From Flavobacteriales bacterium (lineage in GTDB: Bacteria > Bacteroidota > Bacteroidia > Flavobacteriales_D > Parvicellaceae): a stretch of 64,000 nt of DNA. This document shows, one piece after another, positions 45,846-54,223 of this stretch. Positions within the stretch are counted from its first letter, which is position 1, and each line of letters begins with the position of its first letter. Location: contig JACJZN010000007.1 of NCBI GenBank assembly GCA_020635565.1, positions 124,001 to 188,000 on the forward strand. Reading direction: 5' to 3'. A model generated the notes under the pieces. It had not been told where the DNA came from. It saw only the letters and a list, made by a program, of their open reading frames with translations, and searched no databases. The translations under genes were made by a program, and so were the position numbers.

Positions 45846-46799
45846 ATGAAAGAATATCCAGTTTTAGGAAATAAAGACACTCGCTCAGGATTTGGAGATG
45901 GGTTAACTGAATTAGGAAAAAAGAATGATAAAGTAGTTGCTCTTTGTGCGGATCTAATTGGTTCGCTAAAAATGGGTGACTTCAAAAATAACCACCCGGA
46001 TAGGTTCTTTCAGGTAGGCATTGCAGAAGCAAATATGATGGGAATTGCTGCCGGTCTAACAATCGGAGGCAAAATACCTTTCACGGGGACGTTCGCCAAT
46101 TTCTCTACGAGTAGGGTATATGATCAAATTAGACAGTCTATTGCTTATTCTGACAAAAATGTGAAGATATGTGCCTCTCATGCAGGTTTGACGTTGGGAG
46201 AAGATGGGGCAACGCATCAAGTATTGGAAGATATTGGAATGATGAAAATGCTTCCAAATATGACTGTAATCAATCCTTGTGACTATAATCAAACAAAGGC
46301 TGCTACATTGGCTATTGCAGATCATCATGGACCAGTATACTTACGTTTTGGAAGACCTTCTGTTCCAATCTTTATTCCTGAAGATATGCCTTTTGAAATA
46401 GGTAAGGCTATTAAGTTGGTTGAAGGGACCGATGTTTCGATTTTTGCTACTGGGCATTTAGTTTGGAAAGCTCTTGAAGCTGCAAAAGAATTAAGTGAAA
46501 AAGGAATTAGTGCAGAGGTCATAAATATTCATACGATTAAACCTTTGGACGAAATAGCAGTCTTAGAGTCAGTAAGCAGAACTGGATGTGCTGTTTCGGC
46601 TGAGGAACATCAAATTGCAGGCGGATTGGGAGAGTCAATCGCTCAAGTATTATCGAGAAAAAAACCAGCTCCAATGGAGTTTGTGGCAGTAGATGATAAA
46701 TTTGGTGAAAGTGGAACTCCTGACGAATTGATGGAGAAGTATGGTTTGAGTACTTCAAATATCATTGAAGCGGCACAGAATGTTTTGAAAAGAAAATAG
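45846..46799 (+). CDS. Transketolase, C-terminal subunit
   Basis: This 317-residue protein is the Pyr-binding and C-terminal half of transketolase. Visible motifs are ALCADLIGSLKMGDF, RFFQVGIAEANMMGIAAGL with the catalytic Glu, PFTGTFANFSTSRVYDQIR, GLTLGEDGATHQ, and the C-terminal VSAEEHQIAGGLGESI. With the subunit at 43564-44412 it should make an active enzyme. It is 15 bases downstream of the VWA gene and followed closely by an ECF sigma factor gene, so all are likely on one transcript. The related dehydrogenase E1 beta and DXS families lack this gene order. Confidence 0.94.
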   Translation: MKEYPVLGNKDTRSGFGDGLTELGKKNDKVVALCADLIGSLKMGDFKNNHPDRFFQVGIAEANMMGIAAGLTIGGKIPFTGTFANFSTSRVYDQIRQSIAYSDKNVKICASHAGLTLGEDGATHQVLEDIGMMKMLPNMTVINPCDYNQTKAATLAIADHHGPVYLRFGRPSVPIFIPEDMPFEIGKAIKLVEGTDVSIFATGHLVWKALEAAKELSEKGISAEVINIHTIKPLDEIAVLESVSRTGCAVSAEEHQIAGGLGESIAQVLSRKKPAPMEFVAVDDKFGESGTPDELMEKYGLSTSNIIEAAQNVLKRK

Positions 46800-46816
46800 C
46801 TTTTCAAATCATATTG

Positions 46817-47356
46817 ATGTCAGAACAAGTAGATGATCAAATACTGAAATACTTCCGTGAAGGTAATCAACAGGAGGCTTTTAAACTGCTGATGAACACC
46901 TATCAACAACGCATTTATTGGCAGATCAGACGTATACTTATTTCTCACGAAGACACTGATGATGTTCTTCAGAATACCCTGATAAAAATTTGGAAAGGGC
47001 TTCCTGCATTTAAGGGAGACAGTAAGCTCTTCACCTGGATCTTCAGAATTGCTTCTAATGAAACATTCACATTTCTTGAAAAGAACAAAAAACACTCAGG
47101 ACATATAGATCTGGATGAGTGCTATCAGTTTTCAGGAACATCCTCGGATCATATTGATGGAAGTTTCATTCAGCAAAAGCTAGAACAGGCTCTGCTCCAA
47201 ATCCCTGAAAAGCAAAGAATGGTTTTTCACTTGAAATATTATGAGGATTTGAAGTATACAGAGATCTCGGAGATTTTAGGGACTTCGGTTGGTGCTCTTA
47301 AAGCAAACTATCACCTTGCAGTAAAAAAAATTGAAGAATTTATTAAGACTGATTAA
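46817..47356 (+). CDS. ECF-type RNA polymerase sigma factor
   Basis: The 179-residue protein has region 2 (about 8-80, with EDTDDVLQNTLIKIWKGLP and FTWIFRIASNET) and region 4 (about 115-170, with PEKQRMVFHLKYYEDLKYTEIS and a helix-turn-helix ending SVGALKANYHLAVKKIEEF). No signal or membrane segment is present. The ATG at 46817 is preferred over a TTG at 46814. It is followed by a membrane protein that probably acts as its anti-sigma factor and by a Spy-like periplasmic protein, a stress-response arrangement. Confidence 0.93.
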   Translation: MSEQVDDQILKYFREGNQQEAFKLLMNTYQQRIYWQIRRILISHEDTDDVLQNTLIKIWKGLPAFKGDSKLFTWIFRIASNETFTFLEKNKKHSGHIDLDECYQFSGTSSDHIDGSFIQQKLEQALLQIPEKQRMVFHLKYYEDLKYTEISEILGTSVGALKANYHLAVKKIEEFIKTD

Positions 47357-47389
47357 ACCTTTTCAAATTTAATTGGTCAAACCGAACAG

Positions 47390-47878
47390 ATGGAAACATT
47401 TAACCCACATAAAGATTCTTTTGAGAATAATAACTCTATTCCAAAGCAGAATAACTTTAAAATTCCGGAAGGTTATTTTGATGAACTTGCAAGTCGTTTG
47501 GAAGACCAGTTAGAGATCAAAAAAGATTCTGATAAATCCAAGAACGGAGTGTTGAGAGTCCTTATGATCAACATTTCAATCGCTGCAGCGGTGGTGTTAG
47601 GGGTGTTTCTTTTTAATCCAGAAAAAGGAACCAAACTTTCAGATCAAATATCCAAAATGGAAATTGAAGATCCAGAAACAATTTATGTGGAGGATTACCT
47701 GATTAGTATGGTTTCTTATACGGAAGATTGGCAGCCTCTCGAATATTATGAGATAGAGTTGTTGCCTGTTTCTGAAGAAGAAGTGCTGGAAATTGAAATG
47801 CCTGTTGTTGATGAGGTTACTTCAGGCGATTTAACAGACTTTTTTGAGGAAGAAGATTACGATGATTATGAACTTTAA
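47390..47878 (+). CDS. Putative anti-sigma factor (single-pass membrane protein)
   Basis: The 162-residue product has a cytoplasmic N-terminal half containing FKIPEGYFDELASRLEDQL, a segment common in Bacteroidota proteins encoded next to ECF sigma genes, then one membrane helix (LMINISIAAAVVLGVFLF at about 60-77) and a highly acidic periplasmic tail ending EEEDYDDYEL. No zinc-binding anti-sigma (HxxxCxxC) motif is present. The assignment rests mainly on topology and position directly after the sigma gene. Confidence 0.6.
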   Translation: METFNPHKDSFENNNSIPKQNNFKIPEGYFDELASRLEDQLEIKKDSDKSKNGVLRVLMINISIAAAVVLGVFLFNPEKGTKLSDQISKMEIEDPETIYVEDYLISMVSYTEDWQPLEYYEIELLPVSEEEVLEIEMPVVDEVTSGDLTDFFEEEDYDDYEL

Positions 47879-47892
47879 TTAAACGCAGGAAA

Positions 47893-48378
47893 ATGAAAAA
47901 ATTAGGATTATTATTGATGATGTTTCTAATGATTGGAAGCGCATCTGTATTGGCTCAGGGTCAAGGGCCTAAAGACCAAAAAATGTCTAAAGAAGAGAAG
48001 GATGCCAAGATGATTGGTTTTCTGACTGAAAAATTATCGCTTACGTCAGAAGAAGCAAAAGACTTCTGGCCGGTATTCAATGAGATGAAAGATAAACTGA
48101 AAGAAAATCATAAATCTTTTAAAGGGGAGAAACCAGGAAAAGACGTTAAGCTGGATGACATGAGCGATGAAGAGGTTAGAGAATTGATTGATAATGGTTT
48201 CAAAATGATGGAGAATGATATTGCGATCAAGAAGGAATACAATGAAAAGTTCATCAATATTCTTGGTGTAAAAAGGACGGCAAAGTTGTATCATTTGGAA
48301 AAGGAGTTTAAGAAAAACATGAAAGGAGAAGGTCATGGTCCACAGGGGCCTCCACCGCCTGCTCCAGAGGAGGATTAA
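47893..48378 (+). CDS. Spy/CpxP-like periplasmic protein
   Basis: The 161-residue protein has a signal peptide ending SVLAQ, then a helical, charged body with LSLTSEEAKDFWPVFNEM, the LTxxQ-like pattern of Spy/CpxP/ZraP relatives, and a Pro-rich end PQGPPPPAPEED. Such proteins bind unfolded periplasmic proteins or metals and dampen envelope-stress signalling. It closes the ECF sigma module; a terminator follows 16 bases later. Confidence 0.8.
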   Translation: MKKLGLLLMMFLMIGSASVLAQGQGPKDQKMSKEEKDAKMIGFLTEKLSLTSEEAKDFWPVFNEMKDKLKENHKSFKGEKPGKDVKLDDMSDEEVRELIDNGFKMMENDIAIKKEYNEKFINILGVKRTAKLYHLEKEFKKNMKGEGHGPQGPPPPAPEED

Positions 48379-48394
48379 TTTTATAATATGTAAT

Positions 48395-48429
48395 AAAAAA
48401 GAGCTGCAAATTTTTGTAGCTCTTTTTTT
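48395..48429 (+). terminator. Rho-independent terminator
   Basis: AAAAAAGAGCTGCAAA pairs with TTTGTAGCTCTTTTTTT (one mismatch) around a short T loop, giving a long hairpin with a U tract. It closes the transketolase/ECF operon before the second sigma gene. Confidence 0.9.
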
Positions 48430-48454
48430 GTATCTTTTTTTCGGCATTCTCATT

Positions 48455-49045
48455 ATGGAGATAAAATCAGCCAATATGAAGGAATCATCAAGTTATCATC
48501 AAACCGATCAGCAGATTAAAGCGGAAAGCGAGATCATTGAACTTAGCAAGCAGGATCCCAAGCAATTCAGATCGATCTATGACAAGTATTTTGGACAGAT
48601 CATGCAATACATTTATAATCGCCTGGATGATAAAGAACTTGCAGCCGACTTAACCCAGCAAGTCTTTTTAAAAGCGTTGAAAAATCTTTCAAAGTACGAA
48701 TCCAGAGGTCTTCCTTTTAGTAGCTGGCTCTATAGAATAGCGTCAAATGAATTAAACATGACTTTTCGAAATGATGCTAAGCTAAAAACGATCAATATGA
48801 CTGATGGGATTATAGGTACTTTACAAGAAGAGATCATTGATGAAAATCTCGTAGAAAAAATAGGTAAACTGAAGCAGATCATTAAACTTCTCAAAGAATC
48901 GGATTATCGTCTAATTGAACTCCGCTTCTTTGAAGACAGACCTTTCAAAGAGATCAGCGAGATCCTTGAGATCACAGAGAACAATGCTAAAGTTAAAACC
49001 TATAGAGCACTAGATAAATTAAAAGAAATGTTGGCTACGCACTAA
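48455..49045 (+). CDS. Second ECF-type RNA polymerase sigma factor
   Basis: From ATG at 48455 (MEIKSANMKESSS) the protein is 196 residues, with region 2 (IYDKYFGQIMQYIYNRL, ADLTQQVFLKALKNL, FSSWLYRIASNELNMTF) and region 4 (DYRLIELRFFEDRPFKEIS, TENNAKVKTYRALDKLKEM). A longer frame starting at 48335 runs through the terminator and is rejected. It is followed after 11 bases by a large membrane-anchored protein that could be its anti-sigma factor, separate from the first sigma module. Confidence 0.92.
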   Translation: MEIKSANMKESSSYHQTDQQIKAESEIIELSKQDPKQFRSIYDKYFGQIMQYIYNRLDDKELAADLTQQVFLKALKNLSKYESRGLPFSSWLYRIASNELNMTFRNDAKLKTINMTDGIIGTLQEEIIDENLVEKIGKLKQIIKLLKESDYRLIELRFFEDRPFKEISEILEITENNAKVKTYRALDKLKEMLATH

Positions 49046-49056
49046 TTTTTGAAATT

Positions 49057-50757
49057 ATGAAAGATGCAAAAGTAAATATGAACAGAGCACCATTATCAGA
49101 GAAAGACATCGATAAAGCAAAGAACTTTGATCAATTGATGAAAATGAATGCGGAACCGCCAGTTAAAATAAAATGGGCAAAAATTGGAGGAATAGTTGCC
49201 ATTATTGGTGGTGTTTTAGGATATATCTTCTGGCCAGGAAATAACCGGGAAGAACAAATTGATCCGCAAAAAAGTGATAAGCAGCAAACAGAAACTGCGA
49301 ATTCAGAATTCTTCAAGCAAACAGAAGTGCCTTATACTCACTATGTTGTAAATGGCGGAGCGGGAGATACCATTGTCACTCCGAATGGAACCCGATTGAT
49401 TTTCCCTGCAGGGGCTTTTGAAGATAAGGAAGGGAATGTCATCTCTGAAAATGTTGACATACAGTTTAGAGAATTTCATGATGTTCCAAGTATTTTTGGT
49501 ACAAACGTGGATATGACCTATGACAGTGCAGGAACAACTTATCATTTTGAGTCCGCAGGAATGATTGAAATGCATGGGTTTAAAAATAACAAGGAGGTTT
49601 TTGTAAATGCTGATCAACCTATTATTGTGGAACTCAACAGTCATTATCCTGGAGATCATTATAACATTTATTTCATGGATCCAGATGGAGATTGGGAGTT
49701 TGTTTCAAAGGACACTTCGAAATATGAGCCTGTAGTAATGATCATGGATACAATGAATGAAGAAAGGCCTCCAGTTGAAAATTATTTGGTAATAAAGAGT
49801 AAGGAGGACAATTACAAAAAGGCGAAAAACGAATTAAATCAAAAAATTAATGAAGCAGGATTAATTGTTCCACAGAAGGCAAACGATGAGCTGTTCTCAG
49901 TAAAACTCAGTTTCAAAGAAAAAGAGTTTCCTGAGTTGAAAGGATACAAAGGAATTTTATTTGAAGTGACTGAGAAGAATAAAGACTTTGACAAAAGCTT
50001 GACTAAGCAAGAATGGACAGACATTCAATTGAGCAAAGAAGGTGAAGATTATTTGATGACCCTATTTGGAAAACAGAAGATAAAACTCATTGTACGACCA
50101 GTTTTTGCAGGAGAGGATATGGAAGAAGCCAATCAGAATTTTGAAGAATTATTCGCTGCCTACGATGCTGCACATCAGGGGGTGCTTTCTGCGGCCAGGG
50201 AGCAGATGACTACTGCATATCAATCTTATAAAGCAACAGAAGATTCGGTCATCAATGTGATCAATCAGTCTTTGAATCAAGCCGCATGGTCAGACGAATT
50301 ATCGCAAAAAGCATACAATGTGAGAAGGATATTTGAAGTAGATAATTTTGGTTTCTGGAATTCAGATTGCCCGCAGAATCTACCAAAAGGGCAGGAGGTT
50401 GATCCCGTGTTTGTAAATGCAGATGATGAATTAGACACTCTTACTTTCACAAACTTATATATTGCAGAGTACGATAAAAATGCCTTCTTTACGTATTGGG
50501 GGGAATGGGGCCACAAGAAATACATAAACGATAAAGGAGAAGAAAAGAAGCAGTTTATAAGTTTACCCTTTACTTTTAATCCAAAAAGTGAAACCGTATT
50601 ATGGGCAATCACGAATAAAGGGGAGCTGGCGGTAATCACACCGGAGGAACTGGGGAAAGTTACTTTTTCTAAGAAAGCAGCGACAACTATAAAAATGAAG
50701 TTGCATAAAAAGGTGATTGATGTGTCGAAAATAAAAGAAGCGATTGGTTGGAAATAA
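49057..50757 (+). CDS. Membrane-anchored protein of unknown function, possible ECF partner
   Basis: The 566-residue protein has a cytoplasmic N-terminus (about 1-40, with LSEKDIDKAKNFDQLMKM), one membrane helix (about 43-62) and a long periplasmic part. This begins with GDTIVTPNGTRLIFPAGAF, which resembles the opening of ZU5-like beta-sandwich domains. A helical region at 250-410 and a C-terminal beta domain follow. The N-terminal arm and topology match anti-sigma factors; its position right after an ECF sigma gene supports this. No enzymatic motif is evident. Confidence 0.65.
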   Translation: MKDAKVNMNRAPLSEKDIDKAKNFDQLMKMNAEPPVKIKWAKIGGIVAIIGGVLGYIFWPGNNREEQIDPQKSDKQQTETANSEFFKQTEVPYTHYVVNGGAGDTIVTPNGTRLIFPAGAFEDKEGNVISENVDIQFREFHDVPSIFGTNVDMTYDSAGTTYHFESAGMIEMHGFKNNKEVFVNADQPIIVELNSHYPGDHYNIYFMDPDGDWEFVSKDTSKYEPVVMIMDTMNEERPPVENYLVIKSKEDNYKKAKNELNQKINEAGLIVPQKANDELFSVKLSFKEKEFPELKGYKGILFEVTEKNKDFDKSLTKQEWTDIQLSKEGEDYLMTLFGKQKIKLIVRPVFAGEDMEEANQNFEELFAAYDAAHQGVLSAAREQMTTAYQSYKATEDSVINVINQSLNQAAWSDELSQKAYNVRRIFEVDNFGFWNSDCPQNLPKGQEVDPVFVNADDELDTLTFTNLYIAEYDKNAFFTYWGEWGHKKYINDKGEEKKQFISLPFTFNPKSETVLWAITNKGELAVITPEELGKVTFSKKAATTIKMKLHKKVIDVSKIKEAIGWK

Positions 50758-51471
50758 ATGAGAACTGGATTCGTATTGATAATAATTTTGCTTAGCTCTG
50801 GCATTTTCTCTCAAAAGGAAGTGCTGGAGTTTAAGTTGTCCAAACCTGAGAATGGAATCCAGATCAATATGGTGGATTCTGTTTTTCAATTAGGGGATGT
50901 TAATCCGTTCGAAGTTGTTTCCACAGGCGGAGAGCCAATTGTGAAGGTAGAAGTTTTTCGAGGTAAAGTGTTTCAAGTGCCGCTTGGTTGGTATGAAGCA
51001 ACATTTAAACAGGCAGGTCCCAGTTTTATAAAGGTATACGCAAAAAACTCAAAGGGGGAAACTTATGTGGCATTGACCAAAGCAGTAATGGTTCAACCAC
51101 TTCCCTCCCCCAACATTTATATTTGTGATGTTAAACAGGATAGTGCATTGAATATTGAGCATCTGGTAAAATCTCGAACGATCTCAGCTAAAATGAAAAA
51201 CCCAGAAAAGTATGAGTACCATCCTTCTGTCCTTGGTTTTAGTTTTGAGCTAGGAAATGATACAATACAGGTGAATGGCAATGAAATTCCGTTTCATTAT
51301 AAGTCCAGATTGCTGGAACTAAAAAATGGAGATGTCTTTACATTACTTGATGTAAAAGTGATGCTTCCGACACAAAACAAGAACATTATTACAATACCTA
51401 AAGTTTCCGTATTCCTGATAAATACAGATCAGTATTCTGTTGGCGAAAGGAAGTATATTATCAGAGATTAA
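50758..51471 (+). CDS. Exported protein resembling the C-terminal half of GldM
   Basis: The 237-residue protein has a short signal peptide ending SGIFSQ. The second half shows PLPSPNIYI, then EYHPSVLGFSFEL and LLELKNGDVFTLLDVKVMLP, the strand order of the GldM C-terminal domains (the periplasmic rod of the type IX secretion motor). It lacks the GldM membrane helix and first domains. The stop of the previous gene directly abuts its start (TAAATG), so the two are co-translated. The GldM resemblance is from motif memory. Confidence 0.5.
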   Translation: MRTGFVLIIILLSSGIFSQKEVLEFKLSKPENGIQINMVDSVFQLGDVNPFEVVSTGGEPIVKVEVFRGKVFQVPLGWYEATFKQAGPSFIKVYAKNSKGETYVALTKAVMVQPLPSPNIYICDVKQDSALNIEHLVKSRTISAKMKNPEKYEYHPSVLGFSFELGNDTIQVNGNEIPFHYKSRLLELKNGDVFTLLDVKVMLPTQNKNIITIPKVSVFLINTDQYSVGERKYIIRD

Positions 51472-51504
51472 TTTAGTTGGCAAAATATTTGTGCTAATAT
51501 ATGT

Positions 51505-51924
51505 ATGAAGCAATTGTTACATTTTCTTGTCGTAGCGCTAATAATTAGCCTCGCGAGTTGTTCCAAATATGATAAAGGACCGAACATCAGTTTTAGAACG
51601 AAGAAAGAACGTTTAACGAACACATGGTATGCCTATGAACTGAAATCTCCAAATGGTGTGGTTTCGTTAGATCAAACGGGTGATTATTTCAACTTTGACA
51701 AAGATGGAGATTGCGAAAAAGGGACTAACAATACCTTTTGGAAATATACCGGATCCTGGCATTTTGATCAGAGTAAGGAATATCTCGAAATTAACTTAGT
51801 TAGATCTTCTGGTTTCGAATACGAAGTTTATAGTTATGCGTTCAGGATAATCAAACTTAAGCACAACAAATTGATCCTCGAGGATCAGCAGGGACAACAG
51901 ATAGAGTACCGATCTTTTGATTAA
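51505..51924 (+). CDS. Lipocalin-like lipoprotein
   Basis: The 139-residue protein has a lipoprotein signal ending SLASCSKYD. The sequence GPNISFRTKKERLTNTW matches the start of lipocalin-like domains common in Bacteroidota, followed by eight predicted strands (FNFDKDGDCEKG, WKYTGSWHFD, LKHNKLILED). Its ligand is unknown. It follows the GldM-like gene by 33 bases on the same strand and converges with the next gene, overlapping its stop by four bases. Confidence 0.75.
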   Translation: MKQLLHFLVVALIISLASCSKYDKGPNISFRTKKERLTNTWYAYELKSPNGVVSLDQTGDYFNFDKDGDCEKGTNNTFWKYTGSWHFDQSKEYLEINLVRSSGFEYEVYSYAFRIIKLKHNKLILEDQQGQQIEYRSFD

Positions 51925-52268
51925 TCTCTTTGAGGAATAAACCCTTCCGAGTGAAAGGTAGGTTCACAGTCGTCATTGGAAACGATCTGAATAAGTAATT
52001 CATCCCCCTCTTTGAAACCATATGTGCTTGGGTCGAATTCTATCCCCTGAGACTTGTAATTTACTTTGATCTTTTTACCGTTTACATACATTTTTTTGAT
52101 GCAAAAGTCATTTTTATTGGCTTTTTGAGGGTTGTTGATCTGAACCATGTTACCATCCCATTTCCCAGTAAAATAGGATGTTTTGGGCTTTCTGGCTGTG
52201 GCTGCCAACACTAGTAATCCAAAAATGATTGTGAATATGTATTGTTTAGAGGTATTGAACGGTCTCAT
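51921..52268 (-). CDS. Small exported protein of unknown function
   Basis: From ATG at 52268 (MRPFNTSKQYIFTIIFGLLVLA) the product is 115 residues with a probable signal peptide or membrane anchor; an ATG at 52304 would add 12 residues. The body is Lys-rich with a pair of Cys (DFCIKK and DDCEPTF) and ends GFIPQRD. No family was recognised. It is isolated between two plus-strand genes. Confidence 0.55.
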   Translation of the reverse strand: MRPFNTSKQYIFTIIFGLLVLAATARKPKTSYFTGKWDGNMVQINNPQKANKNDFCIKKMYVNGKKIKVNYKSQGIEFDPSTYGFKEGDELLIQIVSNDDCEPTFHSEGFIPQRD

Positions 52269-52318
52269 TTTTAGTAAGAATTTTACAATATCCAAAATTA
52301 CCATTTTTTACTGAAAAG

Positions 52319-52918
52319 ATGCGCCATAATTACGAAGATATAGGTTTGTTTCCATTGAGGTTATTACTACTTCCGGGTGAGCAAACTACGTTGCACATTT
52401 ATGAGCCTCGTTATCTTCAGTTAATTACAGAATGTATTGCCGAACACAAACTTTTTGGTATTCCGTATCAGACAAAAACATCGTTGAGCGAATTTGGATC
52501 TATGGTGACCGTTATGCAGGTGTTGAAGAGATATGATAACGGGGAATTGGATATTTTGGTAGAATGCACGCAGAATTTCAAGATCAATCAGTTCCAAGGA
52601 AAAGCTGAAACGAAACTATATCCTGCTGGATCTGTTACAGTGATGCACGAGGAAGAAAACATGCCGTCTGCAGATCTTATGGATACCATGAGGAGTTATC
52701 TGGAAACGCTATTGGATAAAGCAGTAACCGAAGAATTGAATGAGTTCTTTTCTTTTAAACAGATCATCAAATCGCTCAATCTGAATGACGAGGAGAAATA
52801 CCGATACTTGCATTATCCACTTGAGCGCAGAAATCAATTCCTTCGCCACAAGGCAAAGTTCATGACGCTACTGATTGAGCAGGAGAAGAAAGTGGTAGAT
52901 CAGTTCTACTTGAATTAA
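52319..52918 (+). CDS. Lon N-terminal (substrate-binding) domain protein
   Basis: The 199-residue protein matches the substrate-binding domain at the N-terminus of ATP-dependent Lon, without ATPase or protease domains. Characteristic features are IGLFPLRLLLLPGEQTTLHIYEPRYLQLI near the start (fragments LFPLRLLLLPGE and YEPRYLQL), IPYQTK, MVTVMQVLKRYDNGELDILVEC and the helical C-terminal half. Stand-alone proteins of this kind are widespread and their role is unclear. It is monocistronic. Confidence 0.88.
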   Translation: MRHNYEDIGLFPLRLLLLPGEQTTLHIYEPRYLQLITECIAEHKLFGIPYQTKTSLSEFGSMVTVMQVLKRYDNGELDILVECTQNFKINQFQGKAETKLYPAGSVTVMHEEENMPSADLMDTMRSYLETLLDKAVTEELNEFFSFKQIIKSLNLNDEEKYRYLHYPLERRNQFLRHKAKFMTLLIEQEKKVVDQFYLN

Positions 52919-52970
52919 TACTTTTTCTGAACAGAAGAAAATTCCCACATTTGTTAGATAAACTAGGATT

Positions 52971-54161
52971 ATGAAAGTAATTTATCTACTACCGTTTGCA
53001 CTATTATTTCTTGCTAATTGCTCTGGGAATGGAGATACAGAAACAGAGAGCGATCATGTTGCAGCTTCAGCGGATCTGGAAATAAGTGATTTCCATCATT
53101 ATTATTCCGGAAAAATTGATGGTCAATACGAGATCGAAATGTGGATCCATGCCAATGGATCGAAAGTAAAAGGATATTATCTGTATACCAAATACGGAAC
53201 ACAGATACCATTGGAAGGAACGTTAAACAAAGTAGATAAAACTATCCAGCTGGCGGAATATGGTGATCCAAACTCCAGTGAGTCAACTGGTACTTTTGAA
53301 GGTACATTTGATAATGAGTTAGGAATTTTCGGAAAGTGGAAAGGCGCTGAAGGGAAAAATGAATTAAGTTTTGAGCTGACCAAAGAAAAGGAGCTATTTA
53401 CATGGTTTACAGTTGATGTTCCTTTTCATCCTTATTACGTGAGCAATACATTACCATGGGAAGGGGATGGTGAACCAGTTGAATTTACCAACTTAGAAAT
53501 TGAAGGAGTGGAATATGAAGAAGGTGAGCTGACCCCAATTCTGCTTTGGGAAGATAGCGCGGGATATGACTTGGATTATGGAGAAGATGTTTTTGTGATG
53601 AGAGCTCCTTATTTCTCTTATGATGTACTTGCTCAGGAAGGAGATAAGTTTATCATCAGCACTTCTGAATGTGGAGGAGGCACAGGGATCTTTTCAGATA
53701 TTAGAGTGCTTGAAGTAAAAGGAAACACCATCGAAGTGATCGATAATTTTGCCAGTGGCGATCGATGCACAGGCGGTTTAATGGAGTGTACCTATGAAAA
53801 AGGTATGGTCTATTACTCTTCCAACATAACTCCCGAAGATTTATTTCTCTATGGTTTTGAAGGCGACATACCGAATTATGATATCGTGCTGGATTGGTGC
53901 GCCATGTGCTGCATTGGTACAGCAGATTATGAGTATTCTTTAAAAACGGGAGATATTAAATTAAATTCGATCACCGTGGATCTTGAATATTATGGACCTT
54001 TGGAAGGATATCCTCCAGCAGAACAGTGCTTCTTTGATTCATTGGCAGAATATGTCGAGAACAATTCTAATCAGATCCCGATTAAGGAATATGAAAAACT
54101 GATCCAGAATATCATGGATTCCTGCGCAATTCCGATCTTACCAGAGGAAGAAGAAGATTAG
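52971..54161 (+). CDS. Lipoprotein of unknown function
   Basis: The 396-residue protein has a lipoprotein signal ending LFLANCSGN. The N-terminal domain (FHHYYSGKIDGQYEIEMWI, TGTFEGTFDNELGIFGKWK) is a beta-rich unit that I have seen in other envelope lipoproteins. The C-terminal half includes STSECGGGTGIFSDIRV, which resembles a conserved surface loop, and a Cys-rich stretch WCAMCCIG. Function is unknown. It ends in a string of acidic residues. Confidence 0.7.
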   Translation: MKVIYLLPFALLFLANCSGNGDTETESDHVAASADLEISDFHHYYSGKIDGQYEIEMWIHANGSKVKGYYLYTKYGTQIPLEGTLNKVDKTIQLAEYGDPNSSESTGTFEGTFDNELGIFGKWKGAEGKNELSFELTKEKELFTWFTVDVPFHPYYVSNTLPWEGDGEPVEFTNLEIEGVEYEEGELTPILLWEDSAGYDLDYGEDVFVMRAPYFSYDVLAQEGDKFIISTSECGGGTGIFSDIRVLEVKGNTIEVIDNFASGDRCTGGLMECTYEKGMVYYSSNITPEDLFLYGFEGDIPNYDIVLDWCAMCCIGTADYEYSLKTGDIKLNSITVDLEYYGPLEGYPPAEQCFFDSLAEYVENNSNQIPIKEYEKLIQNIMDSCAIPILPEEEED

Positions 54162-54166
54162 GTAAG

Positions 54167-54199
54167 TGCCGTTTCAATTATTAAAAGGCAGTATTTTTT
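54167..54199 (+). terminator. Weak terminator
   Basis: TGCCGTTT and AAAAGGCA form a short stem with one mismatch, followed by a run of Ts. It lies six bases after the lipoprotein stop. Confidence 0.4.
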
Positions 54200-54223
54200 C
54201 GATGTTCTTACTACCTTTAAGAA

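Noticed and set aside
46056..46758. Minus-strand frames inside the transketolase C-terminal subunit
   Set aside because: Shadows of a confident gene without start context or recognisable domains.
48335..48454. N-terminal extension of the second ECF sigma factor
   Set aside because: It would overlap the Spy-like gene and read through the terminator; the ATG at 48455 gives a normal-length protein.
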